Assembly: GCA_012800005.1 (NCBI GenBank)
Contig: JAAZKC010000095.1
Location: 1-33,965, forward strand
Source of the DNA: Acholeplasmataceae bacterium
GTDB lineage: Bacteria > Bacillota_I > Bacilli_A > Acholeplasmatales > UBA5453
Direction of reading: 5' to 3'
Length of the DNA: 33,965 nucleotides
Shown: positions 1 through 11,376 of the stretch, in pieces
How the letters are laid out: the number at the start of each line of letters is the position of its first letter
How positions within the stretch are numbered: position 1 is the first letter of the stretch
The notes under the pieces: generated by a model
Database searches by the model: none
Seen by the model: the letters and a program-made list of their open reading frames with translations, nothing else
Told to the model about the DNA's origin: nothing
Program-made: the position numbers and the translations under genes

Positions 1-588
1 ATCCCTAACAACCGTTCTCGTATTTTTTGTGAACATTTTATAGGAGAAGAGAAATATATTTTAAGTTTGGAAGAAGAGTCGGCGGGAACAATAACTTTAA
101 TTCACAGTTTGCCTACACTAATTAGTGCTATTAAGAGAGGGTTTATAATTGTGGTTGATGAAATAGACGCTCATCTTCATCCAAAATTAATTCAAAAGAT
201 AATTGAATTATTTAATAGCAAACATAATAAAGAAGCACAATTAATTTTTAATTCACATGATATTTTAAATATGAACAACGAAAACTTTAGAAGAGATGAG
301 ATTTGGTTTGTATATAGAAATGAAAATTTAGAATCAGAACTTATTTGTTTAAGTGATTTTGAAAATTATAAAGGCGAAAAAGTGAGAAAAGATGCTAAAT
401 ATTCAAAACAATATATGGAAGGTAGATACGGAGCTGATCCTTTTATCGAAAAAGGTGTGGTTTTTGGGCTTGAAGACTTCAAAGATATAAAAGATAATGT
501 CTTTATAAAAAATGAAAATAATTATGAAAAAAATTTAGAAGAAAAATATAGTCATTCCTTATTTATTGAAGAGAGTGATTTAGAATGA
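1..588 (+). CDS. AAA15/21-like ATP-binding protein, C-terminal part (5' end lies outside window)
   Basis: Frame 1 is open from base 1 (IPNNRSRIFCEHFIGEEKYILSLEEESAGT...), so the ORF-track TTG start is not the real start. ESAGT motif, Walker B-like FIIVVDEIDAHLHPKL and LIFNSHD H-loop are typical of AAA15/OLD-like ATPases. Confidence 0.8.
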   Translation: MPNNRSRIFCEHFIGEEKYILSLEEESAGTITLIHSLPTLISAIKRGFIIVVDEIDAHLHPKLIQKIIELFNSKHNKEAQLIFNSHDILNMNNENFRRDEIWFVYRNENLESELICLSDFENYKGEKVRKDAKYSKQYMEGRYGADPFIEKGVVFGLEDFKDIKDNVFIKNENNYEKNLEEKYSHSLFIEESDLE

Positions 589-1292
589 ATAAGTTAATGA
601 CTCCTAAAGGTAGAAAAGGAAGAAAAACAACACCACTACCATATGGAAGGCATTTGGTTTATTCTGAAGGCGAAAAAACTGAACCTTTTTATATTGAAAA
701 TTTAAAAAAGGTGATTAAACAAAATCAAAAAGATAAATGGAGTAAAATTATAATAGAAGTAAATCCTGAGTCTAGCGGAAAAGACCCATTAAAATTAGTT
801 GAATTTGCGGAAAAAGATGTTGAGAAAAAACGAAAAACAATTGATAAGATAGATCATGTATGGATTTTTTATGATAAAGATGATTTTTCTAAAGATAACT
901 TCGATAACGCATATACCAAAATAATTGGGAAAAATAAAAATGAATATAAAAATTATGATGAAGAATATACTGATGAGAATGGTACTAGGTGGCATGCTTG
1001 TTGGTCTAATGAATGTTTTGAACTTTGGGTTCTATTACACTTTTGTTTTACAGATTCCGCTTTAAGTAGAAAACAGTATATACCTAAAATTAATGAATAT
1101 TTAAATCCTAAAGGGTTGTCATATAGTAAAAATTTACCAAAATTATATGATATATTAAGCGAACACGGTAATATTAATGAAGCTGTGAGACGCGCCAAAA
1201 GATTAGATGAGAGATTAGAAAACCCTAACGTTAAAGAAAACCCATCAACGGGAGTATATATATTTTTAGAGAGGTTTAATCAGTTTCTTTAA
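585..1292 (+). CDS. RloB-like protein
   Basis: ATGA overlap with upstream ATPase; YSEGEKTEPFYIENL, DHVWIFYDKDDF and WSNECFELWVLLHF match the RloB-like family pattern. Confidence 0.8.
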   Translation: MNKLMTPKGRKGRKTTPLPYGRHLVYSEGEKTEPFYIENLKKVIKQNQKDKWSKIIIEVNPESSGKDPLKLVEFAEKDVEKKRKTIDKIDHVWIFYDKDDFSKDNFDNAYTKIIGKNKNEYKNYDEEYTDENGTRWHACWSNECFELWVLLHFCFTDSALSRKQYIPKINEYLNPKGLSYSKNLPKLYDILSEHGNINEAVRRAKRLDERLENPNVKENPSTGVYIFLERFNQFL

Positions 1293-1507
1293 AAAAAAAT
1301 ATAATTAGATCAAATCAAATCAACTCACATCTAATCAAATCACGAAAACATAATGATTAGATAAGGTTAATAATATGAAATTTTAATATATATAAATCAT
1401 TTTTCTTTTAAAAAAATAAAACATAAAAAAATTATGTTATGTTTTGATACATGTTAACTCCAACAACATAAATGAATTTTTCAAAAATGATGTATAATAG
1501 TTTTGTA

Positions 1508-1525
1508 GGACGATAAAAATCGTCC
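1508..1525 (+). promoter_or_regulatory. Perfect 7-bp hairpin in predicted mfd 5' leader
   Basis: GGACGAT-AAAA-ATCGTCC, 10 nt downstream of TATAAT (1493-1498) and upstream of the mfd SD (aaaggtgaat). Confidence 0.5.
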
Positions 1526-1552
1526 GTCTTTTGTCGTTTAAAAGGTGAATTT

Positions 1553-4500
1553 ATGGAAAAACTAAAGAATTTATTTAAACAATTTAAACCCTTTAATATT
1601 AAAGATAAGAAATGTTTATCTAATCTTAGTGAAGGATATATTTCTTCTTTAATTAGTTATGAATATATAGTTAAAAATAAAACTATCTTTTTAGTATTAC
1701 CTAATATAAACTTAGCTCAAACTTATTATGATAATATTAGTATGCTTGTGGGGAGTGAAAATGTAGTGTTTTATCCTGCAGATGAATTACTTACTAGTAT
1801 ATTATCTTTAGGGTTGGAAAGTTTTAAAATAGAACGCATTTTCACAAGAGGAGAACTAATTAAGAACAGTAAGAAAATAGTTATTTTAAATCAAGCCTCA
1901 GCGATGAGAAAAACTTTAGGTTTAGAAAAATGGAAAAAGGCGATATTAAAGTTTAAACCTAGAGTTAATTATGATTTTAAATACCTTTCAGAAAGGTTAG
2001 TTAATTATGGATATAAAAAAGAATATACCGTTATTAAACAAGGTGAATTTTCAATAAGAGGCTCAATTATTGATGTTTTTCCACTTGGAAGTGAGACTCC
2101 TTATAGACTTGATTTTTTTGATACGGAATTAGAAAAAATAAAGATATATGATCCTAAGACTCAAATATCTATTGGTGAGGTAAATGAGTTTATTTTACTG
2201 CCAATGAGTGAGCTTTTTTATGATGATTTATTAAAAGGTGAAGTTGTTAAAAGGATGGAAGAATATTTATTAAAAGAAAAATTAACTGGCGAAGTTAAAG
2301 ATACTTTTAATAAAGATATTGATAGTATTTATGAAAAACTTAATTTAGAAGAACTTGAACATTATATGGGGTTTTTTTCAAATGAAACAATTTTTGATTT
2401 TTCTAATGATAAAGAAATTTACTTTTTAGATATTAATTTAATGAAACATAATGAAAAGAGAATGTTAGAAGATTTATATAAATATAATGAAGAAAAATAT
2501 TTATCTTCTAACATGCCTTTTTATGTTTCTTTAGATAACCTTTTAAATAATCAATATGTTGAATTAAAAACTTTAAAAGAAGAAGAGGATAATTCATATA
2601 GTATTTATGCGAGAGATCAAGTGCGTTATCAAGGCAATGATAATGCGTTTATTAATACCTTAGATAATGAGACATATATTATCTCTATACATCAAGAAAG
2701 CAGATATTTAAAATTAATTGATTCTCTTAATTTAAAAGATATTAAATATTATTTAAATCCCAATAAGATTGTTAAAAATAGTATTAATATATTGTATCCT
2801 TCTAATTACTTAGGATTTAGTTTATATAACGATAAGGTTCATTTTATTAATGAATCTGATATTTATGATTTTAAGGCAAGAAAACATCATATTAAGTATC
2901 AATCTGTTATTAGTGAAACCGTTAAGGTTAGTGATGTTAATGAGCTTTCTGTTGGTGATTATGTGGTGCATTATGATTATGGAATTGGTTTATATAAAGG
3001 AATCAAAACTATGGAGTTATCTGATATAAAAAGAGACTATATTCATATTGCTTATCAAGGCACTGATTATTTATATATTCCTGTTGATCAAATTGATTTA
3101 ATATTAAAATATTCATCTCGTGAAGGTCATAAGCCTACAATTACGAAATTAGGAACTAATCAGTGGGCAAACACTAAAAAACGCATAAAAAATAAATTAT
3201 CTGATCTCTCAGATAGGCTTTTAAATCTTTATGCGAGTAGAGAAGAAGCTGTTGGGTTTAACTTTTTAAAAGATGAAGAGATGCATCAAGAATTTAGTAG
3301 TTACTTTGAATATGAAGAAACTCCCGATCAAAAGAAAGCTATTGAAGTTGTAAAAGAAGATATGGAATCGAATAAGGTAATGGACAGGCTTATTTGTGGG
3401 GATGTTGGCTATGGGAAAACAGAAGTAGCTTTAAGGGCTTCTTTTAAAGCGGTGTTTTCTAATAAACAAGTTTTATATTTGGTGCCAACCACAGTTCTCG
3501 CAAGACAACACTACCATACATATAAAAAACGTTTTGATCCTTTTGGAATAACTGTTGAAATGTTAAGTAGATTTACAACACCAAAAGAACAAAAAGAAAT
3601 ACTAGATAAACTATCAAAAGGATATGTTGATATCGTTATTGGAACTCATAGAGTATTATCTAATGATGTTAAGTTTAAAGACTTAGGTTTATTAATTATT
3701 GATGAGGAACAACGCTTTGGTGTTGAACAAAAAGAACGCATCAAAGAAATGAAGATAAATGTAGATACTTTATCTTTAAGTGCGACCCCAATTCCTAGGA
3801 CTCTACAAATGTCTTTAGTAGGGTTAAAAGATTTATCAATGATTGAAACGCCACCACTAAATAGATATCCTATTCAAACTTATATTATTAAAAGACATAA
3901 CGCTATTATTAAAGAAGCGATTTTAAGGGAAATCGCGAGAGGTGGACAAGTTTTCTATTTATATAATAGAGTTTATGATATGCCTTTAATAGAAAAAAGA
4001 CTACAAAAACTAGTCCCTGAAGCGAGGATTACTCACGCTCATGGAAAGATGAATCGTGATGATTTAGAAAACACAATTAGCTTGTTTATTGAAGGTGAAT
4101 ATGATGTCTTGGTTTCTACAACTATTATTGAAACAGGAATAGATATTCCTAATACAAATACACTTATTATTCATGATGCAGATAGGTTAGGTTTATCACA
4201 ACTCTACCAAATTAGAGGTAGAGTTGGAAGAAGCGATAAAATCGCTTATGCTTATTTAATGTATGATGAAAATAAACTCCTAAAAGATGATGCGAAAAAA
4301 CGTCTTAAAACAATTAAAGACTTCCAAGAACTAGGTTCAGGTTTTAAGATTGCGATGCGTGATTTAGCGATTAGGGGTGCTGGAGATTTACTTGGTGAAG
4401 AACAATCAGGTTTTATTGATAGTGTTGGCTTAGAAACATATTTAAGAATGTTAGAAGAAGTTATTAATGAGAAAAAAGGTATTAAAGTAGATAAAAGTGT

Positions 4501-4945
4501 TATTGATGATGAGGTTATTTTATCAGAAAGACATATTAGCAAAGAATATATTTCTAATGATGATGTAAGATTAGAAATACATAAACGAATTAGTAAAATT
4601 AATAATGTTAATGATCTTAACAACTTACAAATTGAACTTGAAGATAGATTTGGAAAGTTAGATGATGAATTAATAGAGTATATGTATGAAAAATTGTTTA
4701 GAAAATTGTCTGCAAAATTAGGTGTTGAAAAGGTTTATAAAACAAAAACGGATTTAACTTTACAAATGTCAGTTAAAAGAAGTAAGAATGTTGATGGAGA
4801 AAAACTTTTTGAAGCTATAAGTCAAGTTGATAGTAAAATTAAGTTATCTTATTTACATGAAAGAGTTTATATAACTTTAGTTTTCGATAATGAAAAAACT
4901 CATTATTTATACCAAATGATTGAATACTTAAGTTTAATAACTTAA
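1553..4945 (+). CDS. mfd: Transcription-repair coupling factor Mfd
   Basis: 1130 aa; CarD-like/RID segment (SVGDYVVHYDYGIGLYKGI), helicase motifs (GDVGYGKTEVALRA, LLIIDEEQRFGV, SATPIPRTLQMSL, QLYQIRGRVGRS) and a C-terminal TRCF-like domain. Confidence 0.97.
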   Translation: MEKLKNLFKQFKPFNIKDKKCLSNLSEGYISSLISYEYIVKNKTIFLVLPNINLAQTYYDNISMLVGSENVVFYPADELLTSILSLGLESFKIERIFTRGELIKNSKKIVILNQASAMRKTLGLEKWKKAILKFKPRVNYDFKYLSERLVNYGYKKEYTVIKQGEFSIRGSIIDVFPLGSETPYRLDFFDTELEKIKIYDPKTQISIGEVNEFILLPMSELFYDDLLKGEVVKRMEEYLLKEKLTGEVKDTFNKDIDSIYEKLNLEELEHYMGFFSNETIFDFSNDKEIYFLDINLMKHNEKRMLEDLYKYNEEKYLSSNMPFYVSLDNLLNNQYVELKTLKEEEDNSYSIYARDQVRYQGNDNAFINTLDNETYIISIHQESRYLKLIDSLNLKDIKYYLNPNKIVKNSINILYPSNYLGFSLYNDKVHFINESDIYDFKARKHHIKYQSVISETVKVSDVNELSVGDYVVHYDYGIGLYKGIKTMELSDIKRDYIHIAYQGTDYLYIPVDQIDLILKYSSREGHKPTITKLGTNQWANTKKRIKNKLSDLSDRLLNLYASREEAVGFNFLKDEEMHQEFSSYFEYEETPDQKKAIEVVKEDMESNKVMDRLICGDVGYGKTEVALRASFKAVFSNKQVLYLVPTTVLARQHYHTYKKRFDPFGITVEMLSRFTTPKEQKEILDKLSKGYVDIVIGTHRVLSNDVKFKDLGLLIIDEEQRFGVEQKERIKEMKINVDTLSLSATPIPRTLQMSLVGLKDLSMIETPPLNRYPIQTYIIKRHNAIIKEAILREIARGGQVFYLYNRVYDMPLIEKRLQKLVPEARITHAHGKMNRDDLENTISLFIEGEYDVLVSTTIIETGIDIPNTNTLIIHDADRLGLSQLYQIRGRVGRSDKIAYAYLMYDENKLLKDDAKKRLKTIKDFQELGSGFKIAMRDLAIRGAGDLLGEEQSGFIDSVGLETYLRMLEEVINEKKGIKVDKSVIDDEVILSERHISKEYISNDDVRLEIHKRISKINNVNDLNNLQIELEDRFGKLDDELIEYMYEKLFRKLSAKLGVEKVYKTKTDLTLQMSVKRSKNVDGEKLFEAISQVDSKIKLSYLHERVYITLVFDNEKTHYLYQMIEYLSLIT

Positions 4946-4951
4946 AGTGGT

Positions 4952-4980
4952 TTGACTTACTTATAAATAAGTGATAATAT
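4952..4980 (+). promoter_or_regulatory. Sigma-A-type promoter for FAD dehydrogenase-purA unit with internal palindrome
   Basis: TTGACT (4952-4957), 17-nt spacer, TAATAT (4975-4980); the spacer contains ACTTAT-AA-ATAAGT (4959-4972). Confidence 0.55.
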
Positions 4981-5019
4981 CGATATGGTTTTTTTAATTA
5001 TAAAAGGATGTGAATTTAA

Positions 5020-7697
<2,678 letters not shown>

Positions 7698-7701
7698 CAA
7701 T

Positions 7702-7728
7702 AAAAACGGCGATTTAACGCCGTTTTTT
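7702..7728 (+). terminator. Intrinsic terminator after purA
   Basis: AAAACGGCG-atttaa-CGCCGTTTT followed by T-run. Confidence 0.85.
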
Positions 7729-7786
7729 GATATAAAGATAGATTTAAATATTTATGTTTGTTAAAATATAATAGGAGGAAAAAATT

Positions 7787-8272
7787 ATGAAAAAATATAC
7801 TACCGTAAATGTTATAACAATCATACTATTAACAATTAGTGCTTTAATTCATTTTGGAACCATCAAAAAAGAAGTTTTTATTTATGAGGTGTGGTTTTTT
7901 ATACCTTTAACTCTTTTTTTAGTACTTTTAACTATTGTGATATTAGAAAAAACATTGTCTTTAAAAGTTTTCACAATTTTAAAGATGGTTTTAATGTCTA
8001 TTTCTATTTTATTGTTAGCTTATATTTATATAGATGCCGCAATTAATTTTATTCCTGAGATACAAGAAGTATTTGACTTCTTTTATGGTAAAGGATGGCG
8101 GGTTGCGATATTTGTGATATTTTTTATAATTCCTCTTGTGGTATTTATTGGGTTTGCGTTTGGGTACTTTTTACCAATACTTTTACTTTTAATAGCGTTT
8201 TTTATAACTTTGATAGTATTTATTAAACAATTAAAAAGCCTAAAAAGAAGCAATACAGTCAATCTCAACTAA
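7787..8272 (+). CDS. Small multi-pass membrane protein, unknown function
   Basis: Strong SD (aggagg) 5' of ATG; 161 aa with several hydrophobic helices. Confidence 0.65.
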   Translation: MKKYTTVNVITIILLTISALIHFGTIKKEVFIYEVWFFIPLTLFLVLLTIVILEKTLSLKVFTILKMVLMSISILLLAYIYIDAAINFIPEIQEVFDFFYGKGWRVAIFVIFFIIPLVVFIGFAFGYFLPILLLLIAFFITLIVFIKQLKSLKRSNTVNLN

Positions 8273-8611
8273 AACATCTTTAGGTAGTCTAGAAACTTCT
8301 AAAGCAACTCGCGCTGGTTTATGAGATTTAAAGAAATCCTCATAAGCTTTATTCATAATACTAAAATCATTTAAATCTTTTAAATAAACATGGCATTTAA
8401 CGATGTGTTCTTTTTTCATTCCCGCCTCATTAACAATCGCTAAAATATATTCTAAGCACTTTTTAGTTGCTTCATATATATCATTAATAGGAGTGCCAGT
8501 ATCTATATCTACTGGCAGTTGTCCTGAAACATATAAGGTGTTGTTAACTAAAATGCCTTGGCTATATGGACCTACCACCTTTGGTGCTTTATTTGTATTA
8601 ATAAATTTCAT
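8240..8611 (-). CDS. ridA: RidA/YjgF/YER057c/UK114 family enamine deaminase
   Basis: NTNKAPKVVGPYSQGILVNNTLYVSGQLPVD...VEIDCIASF is characteristic of the RidA family; SD AAAGGGGGA on the minus strand. Confidence 0.92.
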   Translation of the reverse strand: MKFINTNKAPKVVGPYSQGILVNNTLYVSGQLPVDIDTGTPINDIYEATKKCLEYILAIVNEAGMKKEHIVKCHVYLKDLNDFSIMNKAYEDFFKSHKPARVALEVSRLPKDVLVEIDCIASF

Positions 8612-8715
8612 TGTGAAAATCCCCCTTTAAAGATATTTTATCACAAAAAAGGGGATTTAATAAATAAAAAAATAATGTGAAATCTTATAATTACGCCATT
8701 TCTAACAAAAAATAC

Positions 8716-8744
8716 TTGCAAAAAAGCAAAAAAAAATATATTAT
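8716..8744 (+). promoter_or_regulatory. Promoter upstream of 432-aa protein
   Basis: TTGCAA (8716-8721), 17-nt spacer, TATTAT (8739-8744). Confidence 0.5.
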
Positions 8745-8789
8745 ATAAATACGAAGGCTATTTTATCAAATATAGAAAAGGAGATTTTA

Positions 8790-10088
8790 TTGATGGAAAA
8801 AATTAATTTTGAACGAAGCATTGTTGTAAAAAAGAAGACTTATACATTAAGAGAATTAGTGGATAAGTTATCTTCACTTTCAAGTGAAGTTGTTAAAGAT
8901 TTCTTTGGTTTAATAGGCTTAACAGTGCCAAGAAAAATAAGAATGCATGCGTTAAGAGAAACCCTTAAAGAAACTGTTTATAAGACCATTGAAGAAAGAG
9001 AATCTTTGGCTGATGAGTTAGGTTATAGATTATCTTGGTTTAAAAGATATTCTGAATATCAACTTGAAAACTTGCTTAAGTATTTCAATGATGAAAAACT
9101 TAACAAAGAATATTTAGAAAGATTGTGGGTTTTATTAATTGATTATCTTTTAGATAAAAAAGTATCAGAAGATGAATTTATTAACTTTATTAACAAAAAA
9201 GTTAAAAACGAAGATGATATTCATACATATAATGAAAAGATAAATCCAATTTTCTTTGATGAACCAAATGAAATTGATGGCCTACATCCAAATATTTTTA
9301 GACCAGTTCTTTATAAGAGCTCAACATTAGTTGAAATTAGAGAAATTGGTAGAAAATATGGAGTTAATGTTCCAAGAAGATTAAAGAAAAATGAATTAGC
9401 GGATATTATTGTTGATGAATTAAGAGAACGCGGTGAACACACTCCTGAGTTAGAAACACATTTAAGAGGTCTTTCAATTATTATGATGCAAAGGTTTGCT
9501 AAAGATAGAGATATTAAAGCTTCTACTGAACTTAAGAAAGAAGAAATTATCGAATATATATTAGCTAATGCACAAGAAACGAAAGAAGCATATTACTTAC
9601 CATCAGATAGTTCAATTTATGAACAAGAACTTAATGAACCAGTTAAAAAAGCTGAAGTTGTAGAAGAAGTTATTGAGGAAGTAGTTGAAGAGGTAGTAGA
9701 AGAACCACAAGAAACTTTAACTAGCGCAGAACAAGAACTGCTATTAGAAGAAATTAAGAAACTTAACGAAGAAGTAGTTCGTCTTCAAGATCAACTTAAG
9801 GAATTAAAAGAAGGAAGAGAATTTTTAGATGAGGAGTTTGAAGAAGAACCATTTGTTCATTATCACGAACACCATCACTACCATCATTATGATGAGGAGG
9901 ACAGTTCTTTAATAAAAAAAGAAGATCCTCAAGAAATAGTTGAGGACCCTGAAGAAGAATCACAAGATGTTTTAGTAACACCTGAAGAAAAGAACAGAAA
10001 ACCTTTAGTTTTAATCCTTAATGTGTTAATTGTTTTAGCGGTTGTGATTTTAACAGTTATTTTATTAATGATTCATAAAGTTATTTAA
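8790..10088 (+). CDS. Tail-anchored protein with SAP/HeH/Rho-N-like segments, acidic coiled-coil and His-rich stretch; unknown function
   Basis: SAP/Rho-N-like LVEIREIGRKYGVNVPRRLKKNELADIIVDEL followed by a second helical segment, VEEVIEEVVEEVVEE repeats, VHYHEHHHYHHYDEED, and one C-terminal hydrophobic helix (LVLILNVLIVLAVVILTVILLMI). Confidence 0.75.
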   Translation: MMEKINFERSIVVKKKTYTLRELVDKLSSLSSEVVKDFFGLIGLTVPRKIRMHALRETLKETVYKTIEERESLADELGYRLSWFKRYSEYQLENLLKYFNDEKLNKEYLERLWVLLIDYLLDKKVSEDEFINFINKKVKNEDDIHTYNEKINPIFFDEPNEIDGLHPNIFRPVLYKSSTLVEIREIGRKYGVNVPRRLKKNELADIIVDELRERGEHTPELETHLRGLSIIMMQRFAKDRDIKASTELKKEEIIEYILANAQETKEAYYLPSDSSIYEQELNEPVKKAEVVEEVIEEVVEEVVEEPQETLTSAEQELLLEEIKKLNEEVVRLQDQLKELKEGREFLDEEFEEEPFVHYHEHHHYHHYDEEDSSLIKKEDPQEIVEDPEEESQDVLVTPEEKNRKPLVLILNVLIVLAVVILTVILLMIHKVI

Positions 10089-10106
10089 TTTTTAAATCAA
10101 TCCAAT

Positions 10107-10138
10107 AAAAAGAAACCAATTTGACTTGGTTTCTTTTT
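10107..10138 (+). terminator. Intrinsic terminator
   Basis: AAAAAGAAACCAA-tttgac-TTGGTTTCTTTTT, 13-bp perfect stem; may act in both directions. Confidence 0.85.
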
Positions 10139-10219
10139 AATTAATGGCTTCATTAACACAATAAAATTAAGTGAAATACGATTCAGTGAAACATAATTCA
10201 CTAAACAAAGGGTGTTAGA

Positions 10220-10602
10220 ATGTTCATAGATAGAGAAAAAGAACTAATGTTTTTAGAAGAAAAATTAAATAGTAAAATATTTGAATTTGGCGTGCTTCAT
10301 GGAAGAAGAAGGGTTGGAAAGACTGTTTTTATAAAGGAAGCGATAAAGGGGAAGAATGCGATTTATTTTCAAGCACATCAAACTAATATGGAAATTAATT
10401 TAGAACTTTTATCTTCTCTTTACGGGAAATATAAGAATATGGTCAAAATATCTTATAATTCAATGTATGAGTTATTTAGACAGTTTTTTTAGAGGAAGAT
10501 TTGATTGTGGTTATTGATGAGTTTACTTATTTAACAAAGATAGATAAAGGTTTTGAGTCAATGCTACAAAATTTAATTGGTGAATATAAAAATAAAACAA
10601 CA
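10220..10602 (+). pseudogene. AAA ATPase (COG1672-like) 5' fragment, frameshifted and truncated
   Basis: MFIDREKELMFLEEKL..VLHGRRRVGKTVFIKEA (Walker A), frameshift in the T7 run 10484-10490, then LIVVIDEFTYL (Walker B) continuing until it changes into GalE-like sequence. Confidence 0.8.
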
Positions 10603-11281
10603 TTTAATTTAGTTAAGTTTGCACTTAAATATAAGGTTCCTAAATTTATTTTTTCATCAAGTGCTACAGTTTATGGCGATTAAAAATCACCATTTAATGA
10701 AGAAATGCCAAGAGGCATCACCACAAACCCTTATGGAGAAACAAAGAAAATGAATGAACGTATCTTAGAAGATATCGCTTATGCAAATAAAGATTTTAGT
10801 GTAGTTTTATTAAAATATTTTAATCCTATTGGGGCTCACAAATCAGGACTGATTGGTGAGAAACCAACAGGAATTCCAAATAATTTAATGCCTTATATTA
10901 CTCAAACCGCAAAAGGTATTATAAAAAAACTTTATGCTTTTGGAAATGATTATAATACTATCGACGGTACTGGAGTTAGAGATTATATTCACGTTGTTGA
11001 TTTTGCGAAAGGGCATGTTAAAGTACTAGAATATAATCATAAAGAGTAGAGATATTTAATCTTGGCATAGGAAAAGGAACCTCAGTATTAGAAATAGTAA
11101 ACGCATTTGAAAAAGAAAATAAGATTAAAATTCCTTATGAAATAACGGATAGACGTCTTGGTGATATTGATGAGAGTTATGCATCAATTGATAAAACTAA
11201 AAAAATTTTTAACTTGAAGCAAAACTAACAATTGAAGATATGGTTAGAGATTCTTGGAATTTTGAAAAGAATTTAAAATAG
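10597..11281 (+). pseudogene. galE: Decayed 5'-truncated UDP-glucose 4-epimerase
   Basis: KFIFSSSATVYGD, in-frame TAA at 10681, [63 protein letters not shown], frameshift ~11046, IFNLGIGKGTSVLEIVNAFE, second frameshift ~11210, IEDMVRDSWNFEKN. Confidence 0.92.
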
Positions 11282-11326
11282 TTATAAAAAAATACGTTTG
11301 TATAACAAATAATAATTAGTGTAATT

Positions 11327-11365
11327 AAAAAAAGAGAGCATCCATGATTAAATGCTTTCTTTTTT
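11327..11365. terminator. Bidirectional terminator between galE remnant and TAC operon
   Basis: AAAAAGAGAGCAT..ATGCTTTCTTTTTT: A-rich 5' arm and T-rich 3' arm, usable from either strand. Confidence 0.65.
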
Positions 11366-11376
11366 CTTGAATAAAA

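Noticed and set aside
795-1198. Minus-strand ORFs inside the rloB-like gene
   Set aside because: Low-complexity antisense translations of a well-supported plus-strand gene; no SD or recognisable domain.
1293-1400. Short repeats ATCAAATCAAATC / ATCTAATCAAATC resembling a CRISPR or iteron array
   Set aside because: Units are too short and irregular, without unique spacers; more likely AT-rich intergenic drift.
4252-4623. 123-aa minus-strand ORF within mfd
   Set aside because: Antisense to conserved Mfd helicase sequence; Leu/Ser-rich shadow ORF.
8403-8630. Plus-strand ORF opposite ridA
   Set aside because: Antisense of a clear RidA coding sequence.
9796-9981. Minus-strand ORF opposite the His-rich region
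   Set aside because: Shadow ORF produced by repetitive GAA/CAT codons on the plus strand.
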